The position numbers were made by a program, and so were the translations under genes. Of a DNA stretch of 64,000 nt, positions 1 to 9,100 are shown one piece after another. The notes under the pieces were generated by a model, which saw nothing but the letters and a program-made list of their open reading frames with translations, was not told where the DNA came from and made no database searches. Source of the DNA: Microlunatus panaciterrae (GTDB taxonomy: Bacteria > Actinomycetota > Actinomycetes > Propionibacteriales > Propionibacteriaceae); NCBI RefSeq assembly GCF_016907535.1, contig NZ_JAFBCF010000001.1:2046001-2110000 (forward strand), read 5' to 3'. How positions within the stretch are numbered: the stretch's first letter is position 1; each line of letters begins with the position of its first letter.

Positions 1-1832
1 AACCTGAACCCACGGTCCTGTTCGACGGTGCGGTACGTTCCGGTTGTCCACCAGCTGTGGTGGCGGTCCTGGTCGGGAATCAGCATCGAATCGGGACGCT
101 TCGGGTCGCCGATGAGGGTGCGTTCCTCGTCAACCAGTCCGGCGAGCACGAGCGGTCCGTCGAGGAAGGCAACCGTTCCGGGGCGGTCGCCCAGCTCGAC
201 CGCTGTCAATGCCTTCGGCAGCGTGATTCGGACCGTGTCGTGCTCCCAGATGCGTCGGAGGGCAATGAAGCCTTCCGAGACGGCCACCGCGACCGGCTCG
301 CCGTTCAACGTGACGGAAGGTTCGCCGTTCACCCAGTCCGGTACCCGGATCTCGAGCGTGAACTCGACCCGGGCTGCACGCACCTGTACCTCGTGGGTCT
401 CAGCGGTGGGCCGCTGCACCGGCTGGCGGGGCAGGTCGACCCGCTGAATGTGCTCCAGCGCGCTCGCCGTCTGCCGCTGACCGCCGATCGGTCCGTGCCC
501 GGCATCATTCTCGACGGTCACCATCACCTCGGTTCCGCCGACCTCCCAGAGTGCGGTGGACGGCAGATACTGGGTGACCCGGAGCGTCGCAGCGTCGGTG
601 GACGCACCTTCACCCGTGTCGCTGGCGGCGAGCCGGTGGGTGACGGCATCGGGGTACCAGGCGTGCGCCTGCATCAACGTGCCATGGCAGCACCAGAAGT
701 CCTCGGTGGGCCGGCCCCACGCCTTGGCGCTGCCAGCGGACAACGGCAGGAAGTAGCTGATCATCCCGGTCTCGGGGTGTTGTTGGGCGAAGATCCCGTT
801 GACGAGGTTGCGCTCCCAATAGTCGGCGTAGGCGGCCTCGCCGGTCCACCGGTAGAGCGTTTCGGCGAGTCGCATCATGTTGTAGACCGCACAGTGCTCT
901 TGTACGGCGTGCAGCCGCGGTGACTGCGTGTGCGGTGGCTGCCACACTTCGCCGCTGGTACTGCCGCCGGTGCAGTACGTGCCGCGGTCAGTCACCGCCG
1001 ACCGCCAGAATGCGTGCACGATGTCGCGCCAACGGTCATCACCGGTCACCTCCCAGGCGCGGGCGGCCCCCAGCACCTCCGGGATCTGGGTGTTGGCATG
1101 CTTGTTGGTCAGCACGTCCTCGCCGGCCAGCAACGGCCCGAAAAAACGGGGCCGGTCGTACCGCTCAAGCAGCTGGCGGTGCAGCGGGTCGCCGGTGAGG
1201 CCGAACAGGTCAGCCCAGACCTCCAGCATCCCGCCGGTCTCGACGTCGAGCAGGTCGTCCATCTCAGTGCGGCTGAACCTCGCCGTCCACCGCTCCATCC
1301 AGCCGGCGAAAGCGACAGCGAGCGGCAGGGCCTGCTCGTGGCCGGTCCGGTGCGCGTCGAGCAGTCCCATGAAGAGCTTGTGCAGGGTGTATTGCGGCGC
1401 CCAGACCTTTGCGCCCGCAGCAGCCCGCTCCAAGAACGCCGAGGGGAACGGTCCGAGCCACTCGCCGCCGTTGGCCTGCTGACAGCGGCCCAGTTCGGCC
1501 AGCACTCCGTCGACTCGGACGGCGGTCGCGGCGTCGTCCACGCCGATCCGGGACGCAGCAGAGAGCCAATGGCCCAGGATGTGCCCACGAAGCTCGCTTG
1601 TCGGCGATTCCCAACCCCAGTGCCAGGTCTGCGGTCCGCGGACGTCTGGACGGCCCACCGTAGTGCCGAACGAGCCAGAGTAGCTCCACAGGCCGGCTTC
1701 GGTGAGGTAAGGCCGCAGCAGGTTCTCCGGCCTCAGGCTCGTCACGTAGTCCCGGTTGAGCCGCCACCGGTCCTGCACCGGCCCGGGGCCCAGCCGTCCC
1801 CAGAGCCCGACCTCACGCTGTGACATCCACAT
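1..1832 (-). CDS. GH127 beta-L-arabinofuranosidase (DUF1680 family), 3' end cut by window edge
   Basis: Predicted cytoplasmic glycoside hydrolase releasing beta-L-arabinofuranose, as known for GH127 (Bifidobacterium HypBA1). The window holds 610 codons; HypBA1 is 658 aa, so about 50 C-terminal residues are missing. Seen: an N-terminal (alpha/alpha)6-barrel-like half with SAFLERAAAGAKVWAPQYTLHKL, then GGSTSGEVW (E295), EHCAVYN (E312, C314) and FWCCHGT (C381, C382). These match the spacing of the HypBA1 acid/base Glu322, zinc ligands Glu338/Cys340/Cys418 and the cysteine nucleophile Cys417. A beta-sandwich-like C-terminal half follows. ATG at 1832 is preceded by GAGGAGG at a 4-nt spacing; ATG 1826 is an alternative. 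No signal peptide is visible. It lies 85 nt downstream of the PhyH gene on the same strand, probably one operon. The family assignment is firm; the substrate is inferred from the family. Confidence 0.88.
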   Translation of the reverse strand, partial: MWMSQREVGLWGRLGPGPVQDRWRLNRDYVTSLRPENLLRPYLTEAGLWSYSGSFGTTVGRPDVRGPQTWHWGWESPTSELRGHILGHWLSAASRIGVDDAATAVRVDGVLAELGRCQQANGGEWLGPFPSAFLERAAAGAKVWAPQYTLHKLFMGLLDAHRTGHEQALPLAVAFAGWMERWTARFSRTEMDDLLDVETGGMLEVWADLFGLTGDPLHRQLLERYDRPRFFGPLLAGEDVLTNKHANTQIPEVLGAARAWEVTGDDRWRDIVHAFWRSAVTDRGTYCTGGSTSGEVWQPPHTQSPRLHAVQEHCAVYNMMRLAETLYRWTGEAAYADYWERNLVNGIFAQQHPETGMISYFLPLSAGSAKAWGRPTEDFWCCHGTLMQAHAWYPDAVTHRLAASDTGEGASTDAATLRVTQYLPSTALWEVGGTEVMVTVENDAGHGPIGGQRQTASALEHIQRVDLPRQPVQRPTAETHEVQVRAARVEFTLEIRVPDWVNGEPSVTLNGEPVAVAVSEGFIALRRIWEHDTVRITLPKALTAVELGDRPGTVAFLDGPLVLAGLVDEERTLIGDPKRPDSMLIPDQDRHHSWWTTGTYRTVEQDRGFR

Positions 1833-1917
1833 ATGGCCTCCTCAGGCGCTGCTCGACCTTACGCCCAGACATCAGATGATTGACCACAGGCCAGGGTGCT
1901 TCGAACCCGAGCACGGA

Positions 1918-2820
1918 TCAGTCTTGGGCCGCGGCCGCGGCTGCCGCCAGCCGTGCGGTCTCGGCCGCCTCGCGACGCTGCTGAGCGAGGATCCGCTCGG
2001 GCACCACCCTTTCGCGCTCACGCGTCCGCTGGAACGGGAAGCGGTCCACGCCGAGGCCGCGGAGAACGGCCCGTTCGACGGCGGAGAAGGAGTCGACGTC
2101 CTCCCGGTCGAATTGCATGGGCTCGCGGAGTGCGATGGGCGGGTTGGTGATCAGCCGGCCGTGTTTGATGACGTTCTGCGAGGTCGCGTGGAGCATGTAT
2201 GGGTGCATCAGCACGACGTCACCGACGTCGCCGGTCAGCTCGACGAGCTCGTTGCACTGTCGCGTCAGCGCGCGGAAGTCGAAGTCGGTCGGCAGGACAC
2301 CCTCGGGGTGCTCCGCGAGGTACCGGGCGACGACTGGCACCGAGTCGGTGGCGATGAAGGTGCCGCCGCCCTGGTGGAGCATGTCGGTCCACAGCACGAT
2401 GGTGAGCAGGCCCTGCTCGGGCGAGTCCAGGAAGTGGCGGAAGAAGTCGCCGTCCTTGTGCCACCCGTCCATCTCAGGAGTCGGCGCCTGCCATGCCCGG
2501 TCGTCGCCGACCCCGAGGTTGGCGATGAAGCCGTCACCCCAGTTCCAGGGCAGCTCGACGCGGTCCTCCCCGCCCACCAGTTGGACGGCCGCGGCGAAGG
2601 CCTTCGGGGCGAACACTCGCGTGTCCACCGACGCGAGCGTCGACAGGTGGATGCGTTTCTCGAGCCATTGGGACGGGTCTTCCCGGTCATAGCCGAAACG
2701 GACCCAGGCGCGGTCGATCCAATCCTGCGCCGACTCGGGACTGAAGCAGTCCTTCACTACGACGTAGCCATGGCGGATGAAGTGGTCGACGTCTTCATCG
2801 GCCAGCTGCTGAGAGTGCAC
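1918..2820 (-). CDS. PhyH-family Fe(II)/2-oxoglutarate dioxygenase
   Basis: 300-aa phytanoyl-CoA dioxygenase-type oxygenase. Expected chemistry is 2-oxoglutarate-dependent hydroxylation of a small molecule; the substrate is unknown. Seen: the iron facial triad H121-K-D123 in GWHKDGDFF and distal H211 in HPYMLHATSQ, then R222 (HGRLITN), 11 residues later, placed to bind 2-oxoglutarate. The C-terminus is a charged Arg/Glu helix ending in an Ala run. The frame stays open upstream to 3153, but that stretch is Arg-rich and unlike the family. GTG at 2820 has AAGGA five bases upstream and begins just before the conserved GYVVVKDCFSPE segment. It is the first gene of the presumed PhyH-GH127 unit, and its promoter region (2821-3033) is shared with the divergent kinase gene. 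Confidence 0.85.
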   Translation of the reverse strand: MHSQQLADEDVDHFIRHGYVVVKDCFSPESAQDWIDRAWVRFGYDREDPSQWLEKRIHLSTLASVDTRVFAPKAFAAAVQLVGGEDRVELPWNWGDGFIANLGVGDDRAWQAPTPEMDGWHKDGDFFRHFLDSPEQGLLTIVLWTDMLHQGGGTFIATDSVPVVARYLAEHPEGVLPTDFDFRALTRQCNELVELTGDVGDVVLMHPYMLHATSQNVIKHGRLITNPPIALREPMQFDREDVDSFSAVERAVLRGLGVDRFPFQRTRERERVVPERILAQQRREAAETARLAAAAAAAQD

Positions 2821-3033
2821 GGGAATCCTTCCGATGAGATCGACCCGGGCCACCTGATTGGCCCCGCGTTCAGTGAAGGGCCGGGGTCCCCCGCTGGCGG
2901 CTGTGGCCGGGGTTGTTCTGACGATGGCAATTCTGCAGTATCCGATCACTGCGTCCGTAGGCGGACGTCGACCCCGCCCACGACAGCCCAGAGAGGCCGC
3001 ATCTCGTCTAGTCCGGCTTGTTAGCCTCTTGCA

Positions 3034-3528
3034 GTGGCTGTGAGAAATTACCTGATCGAAGGCGTTTCCGGCACCGGGAAGACCTCGGTGTGCAGAGAAT
3101 TGCAGCGGCGCGGCTACCACGCCATCAATGGCGACACCGAGTTGGCTTATCAAGGTGATCCGGAAACCGGTGAACCGATGGACGGCTCAACGCATGAGCG
3201 CCATATTTGGGATGTTGACAAGGTGAAGGCCCTGGTCGCCAACCAGGATGAGCCGGCACTGTTCTTCTGCGGTGGATCCAGGAACTTCCCGCAATTCATA
3301 GGCCTGTTCGACGGCGTTTTCGTCCTTGACGTCGACCTTGGCACTCTGAATCGCCGGCTGGACGAGCGAAGGGACGATGATTGGGGCGGCAACCGAGTGG
3401 AACGGGAGCTCATCGTGAGACTGCATCGAACCAAGGAAGACATTCCGCAGAATGGCATCGTCATCGACGCCACCGCCTCGGTCGCGCACGTCGTTGACGA
3501 GATCGTTCGGCAGAGCCTGATGTCATAG
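3034..3528 (+). CDS. small P-loop nucleotide kinase-like protein
   Basis: 164-aa single-domain P-loop protein. Seen: Walker A GVSGTGKTS near residue 9-17, a following helix (SVCRELQRRGYHAINGDTE) typical of shikimate/adenylate-kinase-like folds, an Asp-rich hhhD strand (GVFVLDVDL) and a lid-like basic stretch (RRLDERRDDDW). Expected role is ATP-dependent phosphotransfer to a small substrate, which the sequence does not reveal. The start is GTG 3034 or GTG 3040; neither has a clear ribosome-binding site, so leaderless translation is possible. Its G+C looks visibly lower than its neighbours, suggesting separate acquisition. The stop overlaps the 3' end of the convergent selenouridine-synthase-like gene. 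Confidence 0.72.
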   Translation: MAVRNYLIEGVSGTGKTSVCRELQRRGYHAINGDTELAYQGDPETGEPMDGSTHERHIWDVDKVKALVANQDEPALFFCGGSRNFPQFIGLFDGVFVLDVDLGTLNRRLDERRDDDWGGNRVERELIVRLHRTKEDIPQNGIVIDATASVAHVVDEIVRQSLMS

Positions 3529-4326
3529 ATTCTGCCCGGCCTCGGGCGGCGACCTGATCACCTCCGGAAGCTCCCCGGCCGGCAGTGCCTGGCGGGCGGT
3601 GCGTGAGGCGCGCAGGGCGTAGCCGTGGTCGAAGTATTCCAACAGAACGCGGATGGCCGCGTCGGGCCGACCGGCATGGAAGTGGCTGATCGCCCGGTCG
3701 GTCCGCGGGTTGCCGAGATGTCGGCGGATGCGCTGGGTTGCGTTGATCAGCTCCCGGGGATCGGCCGACCCATAGGTTGCGACCAGTCGCTGGACGCGCT
3801 CCTCGAGCGGGCGGCTGAGCTCGACGGTATTCGCGTTGGCGATCGCCATGGCGACCTCGCGGGGGAGCCGCAGCGAGCCGATGTGCGGACCCTCGTCCTC
3901 CAGCCACACCGGCCGGCGCGGATCCCAGCCGGCAAGAGCACTCCGAACGAGACCGTCGAATTCGGGTTGGCTGGGCTGTGGGGTGGTGATGCCGATACGG
4001 CCGAAGGAGGAGCCGCGGTGGGCGGCCAGCCCCTCAAGATCGACCACCTGCTCGCCGGCCGCAAGCAGCCGCTCGAGCATCGCAGTCTTGCCGGTGCCAG
4101 CCAGACCGGTGAGCACGTGGAACCGCACCAGTCCCCCTAGGGCCACCGCCGTACGGCGATCAGACTCAAGTGCCCCCTGAACGGAGAGCCTGCACGGAAC
4201 TCCGCATCCACGGAGCAAGAACGCACGAGCTGCCGCCCAGGAGGACTCCCATCGGCTCGGAAACTCTTCCGTATCCCTCGGGTCAAATTCGAGTGTGACT
4301 AGCACTGCCTCCGGTTTCCCCATCAT
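3523..4326 (-). CDS. tRNA 2-selenouridine synthase (MnmH/SelU)-like ATPase lacking the rhodanese domain
   Basis: 267-aa protein whose C-terminal two-thirds match the P-loop half of MnmH/SelU. Seen: Walker A GLAGTGKT (about residues 74-81), the family hallmark DLEGLAAHRGSSFGRI (about 96-110), QPSQPEFDGLV and PVWLEDEGPHIGSLRLP. In canonical MnmH an N-terminal rhodanese domain with a YCWRGG cysteine loop performs sulfur-to-selenium or geranyl exchange on tRNA wobble uridine. Here the first ~70 residues show no such loop. The protein may be a split or repurposed relative, so tRNA modification is uncertain. The gene directly follows the 604-aa gene (TTG 4350 would overlap its stop), but the chosen ATG 4326 has only a weak ribosome-binding site. 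No selD is in the window. Confidence 0.68.
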   Translation of the reverse strand: MMGKPEAVLVTLEFDPRDTEEFPSRWESSWAAARAFLLRGCGVPCRLSVQGALESDRRTAVALGGLVRFHVLTGLAGTGKTAMLERLLAAGEQVVDLEGLAAHRGSSFGRIGITTPQPSQPEFDGLVRSALAGWDPRRPVWLEDEGPHIGSLRLPREVAMAIANANTVELSRPLEERVQRLVATYGSADPRELINATQRIRRHLGNPRTDRAISHFHAGRPDAAIRVLLEYFDHGYALRASRTARQALPAGELPEVIRSPPEAGQNL

Positions 4327-4346
4327 CTGTCGGGCCGGAGCGACCG

Positions 4347-6161
4347 TCAAGGTCCGGAGGTGATGCGGTCGAAGGCCAGGCCGGAACGTGCCTCCCCGCG
4401 GCCGGTGGTCACTCTGCGGGCATGCCAGACGACCGGAGTGCCGTCGTAGCGGCGGGCCCTGCGGAGAAGGCCCTGGACCTGGACGCCGGCTCGCGAAACC
4501 TCCTCTTCATGCACGTAGTAGGGCGTTACCCGGGTGTCCTCGTCGTCGATTCCCAGGCGCAGGATCGAGGTCATCGGACGGATCAGCGTGTCTTCGGGGC
4601 CGATGGTGCGGCGCATCGTGCCGCGCTGCAGCTGAATCGCGCGCAACTGCCCCGGCAGATGTACCGGGATGAAGGGGATCCAGTTCTCGGCGACCTCGGT
4701 CTGCAGGATGTAGCGAAGCTGACCGCTCCCCACCGCAGTCCCGGCTGCCGCGTCAGCGGTCGGGTCGAGTTGCTGTCGCAGCCGTCGGGAAGCCTCGGCG
4801 GCGTCCCGGGACCCGCCCAGGAAGTCCGGGATCCGCTGTTCGATCGCCCACACCATGTCGGCGGTCTCGTCACGGACGAAGGCCACCTGCTCGAGCGGCT
4901 CACCGTCGCTGATCTGCGGCAGTGTCTTCGGCAGGTAGAGGTGCTGGGGGAGCGCCGTCTGGGGCGGCCCGGAGGGCCGGGGCGCCAGGCTGAAGGCGTC
5001 CCATCCGGTCCAGTCGGACCCGGCCGGGTCGACGGTCGGCTGCACCAGGGTCCGCCAGCCGAAGGTGTCGGTGACGACCACCCCCTGGAGTTCGGCGACA
5101 CTGCCGACCGGCTGCCGGCAGAGGATCGTGAACCAGTCGTTGCTGTAGAGCAGTGCGAACTCGCTGACCACGATCCGCGCCGCGTCAGTGGCGTCGGCGC
5201 TCAGCTGACCGAGATCGACAGCGGCGTCCTCAAACTGCCACCAGCGCGGCTGAGGCATGCCCGGATACTCCGCCGGCACCGGGATCACCGAGCGGACGTC
5301 GACAACCCCCGCCGCAGACTCGTCCGCGGTCGTGGGCCCGGTGGCACCCTGGTCGAAGGAGTACCAATCCAGGTGCCCGCCCTGGTGCTCGGCCGCATCC
5401 ACGACCGTGCTCGTCGCGCCACGCGCGACCACTCCGCTGACGGCGTACTCCAACTGGTCGCCCTCCCAACGACTGCCGGCCGGGCCGCTGCCGGGGTCGG
5501 GCTGGGGGTAGGTGCTCTCGAACCAGCCGCGGTAGGCCAACAGCGCGTCCCGCACCAGTTGGTGCTGACCGGCCGGGACCCCGGCGGCGAACTCGGCCGG
5601 GAACATGGCGACGGTCAGATCCGGCGGGGTGACCTGATAGACCCGGACCCCATCCACGCAGCGGCCGCGGAGCGCCCGTCGTGCCCGGACCGCCCTTGGT
5701 GCCGTCCGGTCGCGGGCGGCGGCGATCGCGTCGGTGGGCTCGGCATCCAGCGGCCCGAAGAATCGATAGAAGAGGTCCCGGTAGACCTGCGGGTCATAGG
5801 CATCCGGGTCGACCCCGGAAGCGATCACCGCGGCGTCCAGCCGGCTCAGCAGGGTCCGGCCGAGCCGGGCTCGCACAATCAACGGGAAGTCGATCGGCAG
5901 CCGCTCGGTGATGGCGTCCAGCCCGTCGTCGGGACCTGCGCCGGGGACCAGCACCGGATCGACCTGCCGGGCGAGCGTCGCGAAGATCGCCGACCCCGCG
6001 TCGGCGCCGGCGAACTCGCCGAACTGCCACTGCCGGCCGAGCATGAACACCGGGTCGGCAATCTTCGCCGCCAGCGTGCCGGCGAAGTCGACCTCCCTGG
6101 CACGCGGTTCGAGCCGCGACCAGATCCGCAGAGGTTCGCAGGTCGATGAGATGAAGGCCAT
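4347..6161 (-). CDS. conserved large protein of giant-protein cassette, unknown function (604 aa)
   Basis: I do not recognise a function. An N-terminal block LGRQWQFGEFAGADAGS (about residues 42-58) follows a REVDFAGTLAAKIADPVF segment. From memory this pattern (DP-hhLhxRQWQhGEFxGxDAGSP) recurs in uncharacterised bacterial proteins encoded beside other very large proteins. The rest is mixed alpha/beta with several Trp-rich segments (WYSFDQ, PRWWQFED, NDWFTI). There is no signal peptide or membrane helix. ATG 6161 has AGGA eight bases upstream. It sits 36 nt after the 2086-aa gene in the same direction and probably shares its transcript. I infer cytoplasmic localisation and participation in a complex with its giant neighbours, from co-orientation only. 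Confidence 0.8.
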   Translation of the reverse strand: MAFISSTCEPLRIWSRLEPRAREVDFAGTLAAKIADPVFMLGRQWQFGEFAGADAGSAIFATLARQVDPVLVPGAGPDDGLDAITERLPIDFPLIVRARLGRTLLSRLDAAVIASGVDPDAYDPQVYRDLFYRFFGPLDAEPTDAIAAARDRTAPRAVRARRALRGRCVDGVRVYQVTPPDLTVAMFPAEFAAGVPAGQHQLVRDALLAYRGWFESTYPQPDPGSGPAGSRWEGDQLEYAVSGVVARGATSTVVDAAEHQGGHLDWYSFDQGATGPTTADESAAGVVDVRSVIPVPAEYPGMPQPRWWQFEDAAVDLGQLSADATDAARIVVSEFALLYSNDWFTILCRQPVGSVAELQGVVVTDTFGWRTLVQPTVDPAGSDWTGWDAFSLAPRPSGPPQTALPQHLYLPKTLPQISDGEPLEQVAFVRDETADMVWAIEQRIPDFLGGSRDAAEASRRLRQQLDPTADAAAGTAVGSGQLRYILQTEVAENWIPFIPVHLPGQLRAIQLQRGTMRRTIGPEDTLIRPMTSILRLGIDDEDTRVTPYYVHEEEVSRAGVQVQGLLRRARRYDGTPVVWHARRVTTGRGEARSGLAFDRITSGP

Positions 6162-6197
6162 CGCAGGTTCCTAAGTCGAGAGTCGGAGTTCGTCCCG

Positions 6198-9100
6198 TCA
6201 GGGATTGTTCTGGTGGAAGTCGAGGATCACGCGGTCGCCGGCAACCTCGGAGCCCGCGGCATGGGGGACGACCTCGCCGACCAGCAGCGGCAGCAGTTGG
6301 CCGTAGCGGCTGGCGCCGAGGTGCTCGACCTCGACCATCCGGTTGCGGGCGATCTCGAGCGTGTCGTGCAAGGTGGCGGCGAGATCGGTCAGCGTCCAGG
6401 GCTGGTCCAGCACCGGCGGCACTGCGACCAGGATCGCCTGCGGCGCGGTGGAGTCGGGCTGGTCGTAGTGCAGCGCCACCCCGGTGACCTCCTCCCGGTA
6501 GGGCACCGATTCGCTCCACTCGTCGACCAGCAACGCAGTCCCGGTCGACCCGGCGGCGGGCAGCTGGTCGGCGCCGAAGATCACCACGCTCACCTTGCCG
6601 GTCAGCAGGGCGGGATCCGGCAGGGCGCCGCCCAGCCACGGGGTGCCATCGACGTGCGGGAGCTGGGCGACCTCCCCGGTCAGCGAGTGGCGCCCGAGGG
6701 CCTCGGCCAGCAGCTGCACTTCAGCCAGGTCCGCAGCCCCTGGACGAACCGCGGCCGCCCCCTCCAGCCAGGCATCGAGGTCATCCGGGCCGACCAGGTG
6801 CGAGTCGAGAGCGGTCTGCAGATCGGCGCGGACCGGGTCAAGCCCGACCCGCGGCACCAAAGTGAGGCCGTCGCCCAGCAGGTCCCTGGCGGCCTGTGTC
6901 CAGGTGCTCGCCGGCTTGGGCTCGGGCGCGGCGGCCAGGGTGGCGGCTGCCGTACGACAGCGCCCGGCCAGGTCGAGGAAGGCCACCTCGGCCGACTGCA
7001 GCAACTCCGTACTGACCTGGATCCGGGAGAGGTAGCGGCGCGGCAACCCGACCCGAATCCCATAGGCCTGCGCCGCCTTCGCCGCCGTCCGCCAGGCGTC
7101 GCGGCCCGCCCAGAAAGCGTCCAGTCGTGCGAGCCTCTCGGCCCGCTCGGCAGGTGTGCCGGAGGTGAAGTCGAGCATGGGCAGCCAGGCGCTCGGATGT
7201 TCGGCCGCTGGATCCGCGGGGACCGGTGTCCGGAGCGTCCCCAGCCACACCGCCGGATCGCCGTCCAGCACCGCGGAATCCAGCCCGCCGTCCTCGGCGA
7301 GCAGGCGGGCCAGCGCCACCGCGTCCTGTCGAGCGCCGTCCAGCAGACGCTGCACCCGAGTGGCCAGGTCGTCGACGTCGATCCCGTCTCCGGCCGTCGC
7401 GGTGAACTCCGGGGCGGCGTAGTCCGACGCGTTCGCAGGCCTGGACTTCCCCAGCAGATCCGCCGCCGCCTCAAGCAGTGGTGCGACGTCGGTGATGCTG
7501 CGGATCAGCGGACCCCAGGCGGGTGCCCGCAGGGATTCGATCGTCCAGCTGTCGGTCGCGGTGGTCTGCGGCCCGTCGGCCACCACGACGCCCGGCTGGT
7601 CAGGCGGCAGCTCGGCCGGTCGCAGTTGGTCGAGCACTCGGGCGGTCAGGGTACCGACCGCCGAGTCGAAGCCGTCGGCGAGCAGCGCCACCAGATCCAG
7701 CGGTTGCAGGCCCAGGTCGGCGACCGACACCTCCGGCAGCGCCGCACCGGGGGCCAGGCCGCCCGAATTGAGCCGGATCCGGATCTTCGCGGGATCCCCG
7801 AGAAGGACGCCGAGCCAATGGTTGACCGCTGGTTCGAGGGCCGCCCGTGCGGTCATCGGCACCGCCTCCCAGCCGACTGGGCCGACCACCGGATCGGCAG
7901 ACATGGCTGGCAGCTGCAGGATGAGTTTGTGGCTGATCGGAAGCCCGGTCCGCGGTGTGTCGGTGACCTCGGGATGCGGGATCGCCGTGCCCTCGGACAG
8001 CGCGGCCAGCACCGCCGCCGCCCGTGCGTGATTGCCGCGCACCAACTGGTGCACGGTCTCGCTGATGGTCAGATCGGCCAGCGCGTCCAGGGCGTCGGCG
8101 ATCGCGTCGATCCCGCGCAGGACCCCGACCAGCTTGTCGGTCTCGGCTCGGGGCGGCAGCGCGCCCGGCTTGGTCAGCCAGGGATAGGCGGCCTGGTGGG
8201 CCCACAGGGTCTGGAACAGGGTGCCCTCGGCATCGGGGTCGTTGGCCTCGACCCAGTCCAGCAGGGTACGGACGAGAGCGAGTCCGTCGACGACGTACCG
8301 AGTCGGTTCGGTGACCGCTTCGGCGCCCGGGGCAACCGCAGCCACCGTCGGGTAGGCCCGTCGAAGCGGGAAGATCGCCGAGTCCAGCTCCACCACCTGC
8401 GGGGTGTCGGGGCGCGCGTAGTACTCGTGCAGGAAGCGCTCCAGGCGGTACCCGAGCAGCGCGCCCAGATCATTGCCTGCGCGTACGCCGTCGATCAGGG
8501 ACAGCGCGACGCGCACCCGGTCCGACGACAGGTTGACCGACATCTCGTTGCCGAAGGAGCCCTCTGCGGTCTGCGAACGGTAGGCCGCGCGCAGGATCGC
8601 CGCGGTCACCGCATGCGTCGGCGACGGGGTCTGGATGAAGCCCTCCCCGGTCGGGTCGGAGATCAACGGACGCCCGGGCAGGCCGGCCAACGCCTCCGGG
8701 ACGGCGGTGGCGGGCGGTGCGCTCGGCTTGCGGCGCAGGTTCTCGACCCAGCCGTAGGCGCCGATCTGGGCCCCTCGCGGTCGGCGGGCGCGCAGGATCT
8801 GGAGCCGCCGGTGCGCGAGCCCACCGAGCCAGGCGTCGAGCCGGTAACTGCACAGATCCAGGTGTTCGCGGGTGAGCGCGGTCATCCGGTCGGCCGGCAA
8901 TCCGGCGAAGGTGGTGATCGCGGCCCGATGGTCGGTGATCACGGCCGGCCGGAGCGCGGCGACGACCTCGGCCATCGTGCGGTTGTCGAGGTCGGCGGGC
9001 ACCGGAACGCCGGCGCCGCCGAGTTCGGCGAGCCGGTTGACGGGGGTGAAGAGCAGCCCCCAGGCCGACGTCCGGGACAGGGTGCCGGCGGACCAGGTCT

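Noticed and set aside
3034-3528. Zeta-type toxin
   Set aside because: The P-loop and size are compatible, but no antitoxin gene is adjacent and the surrounding motifs fit small-molecule kinases as well.
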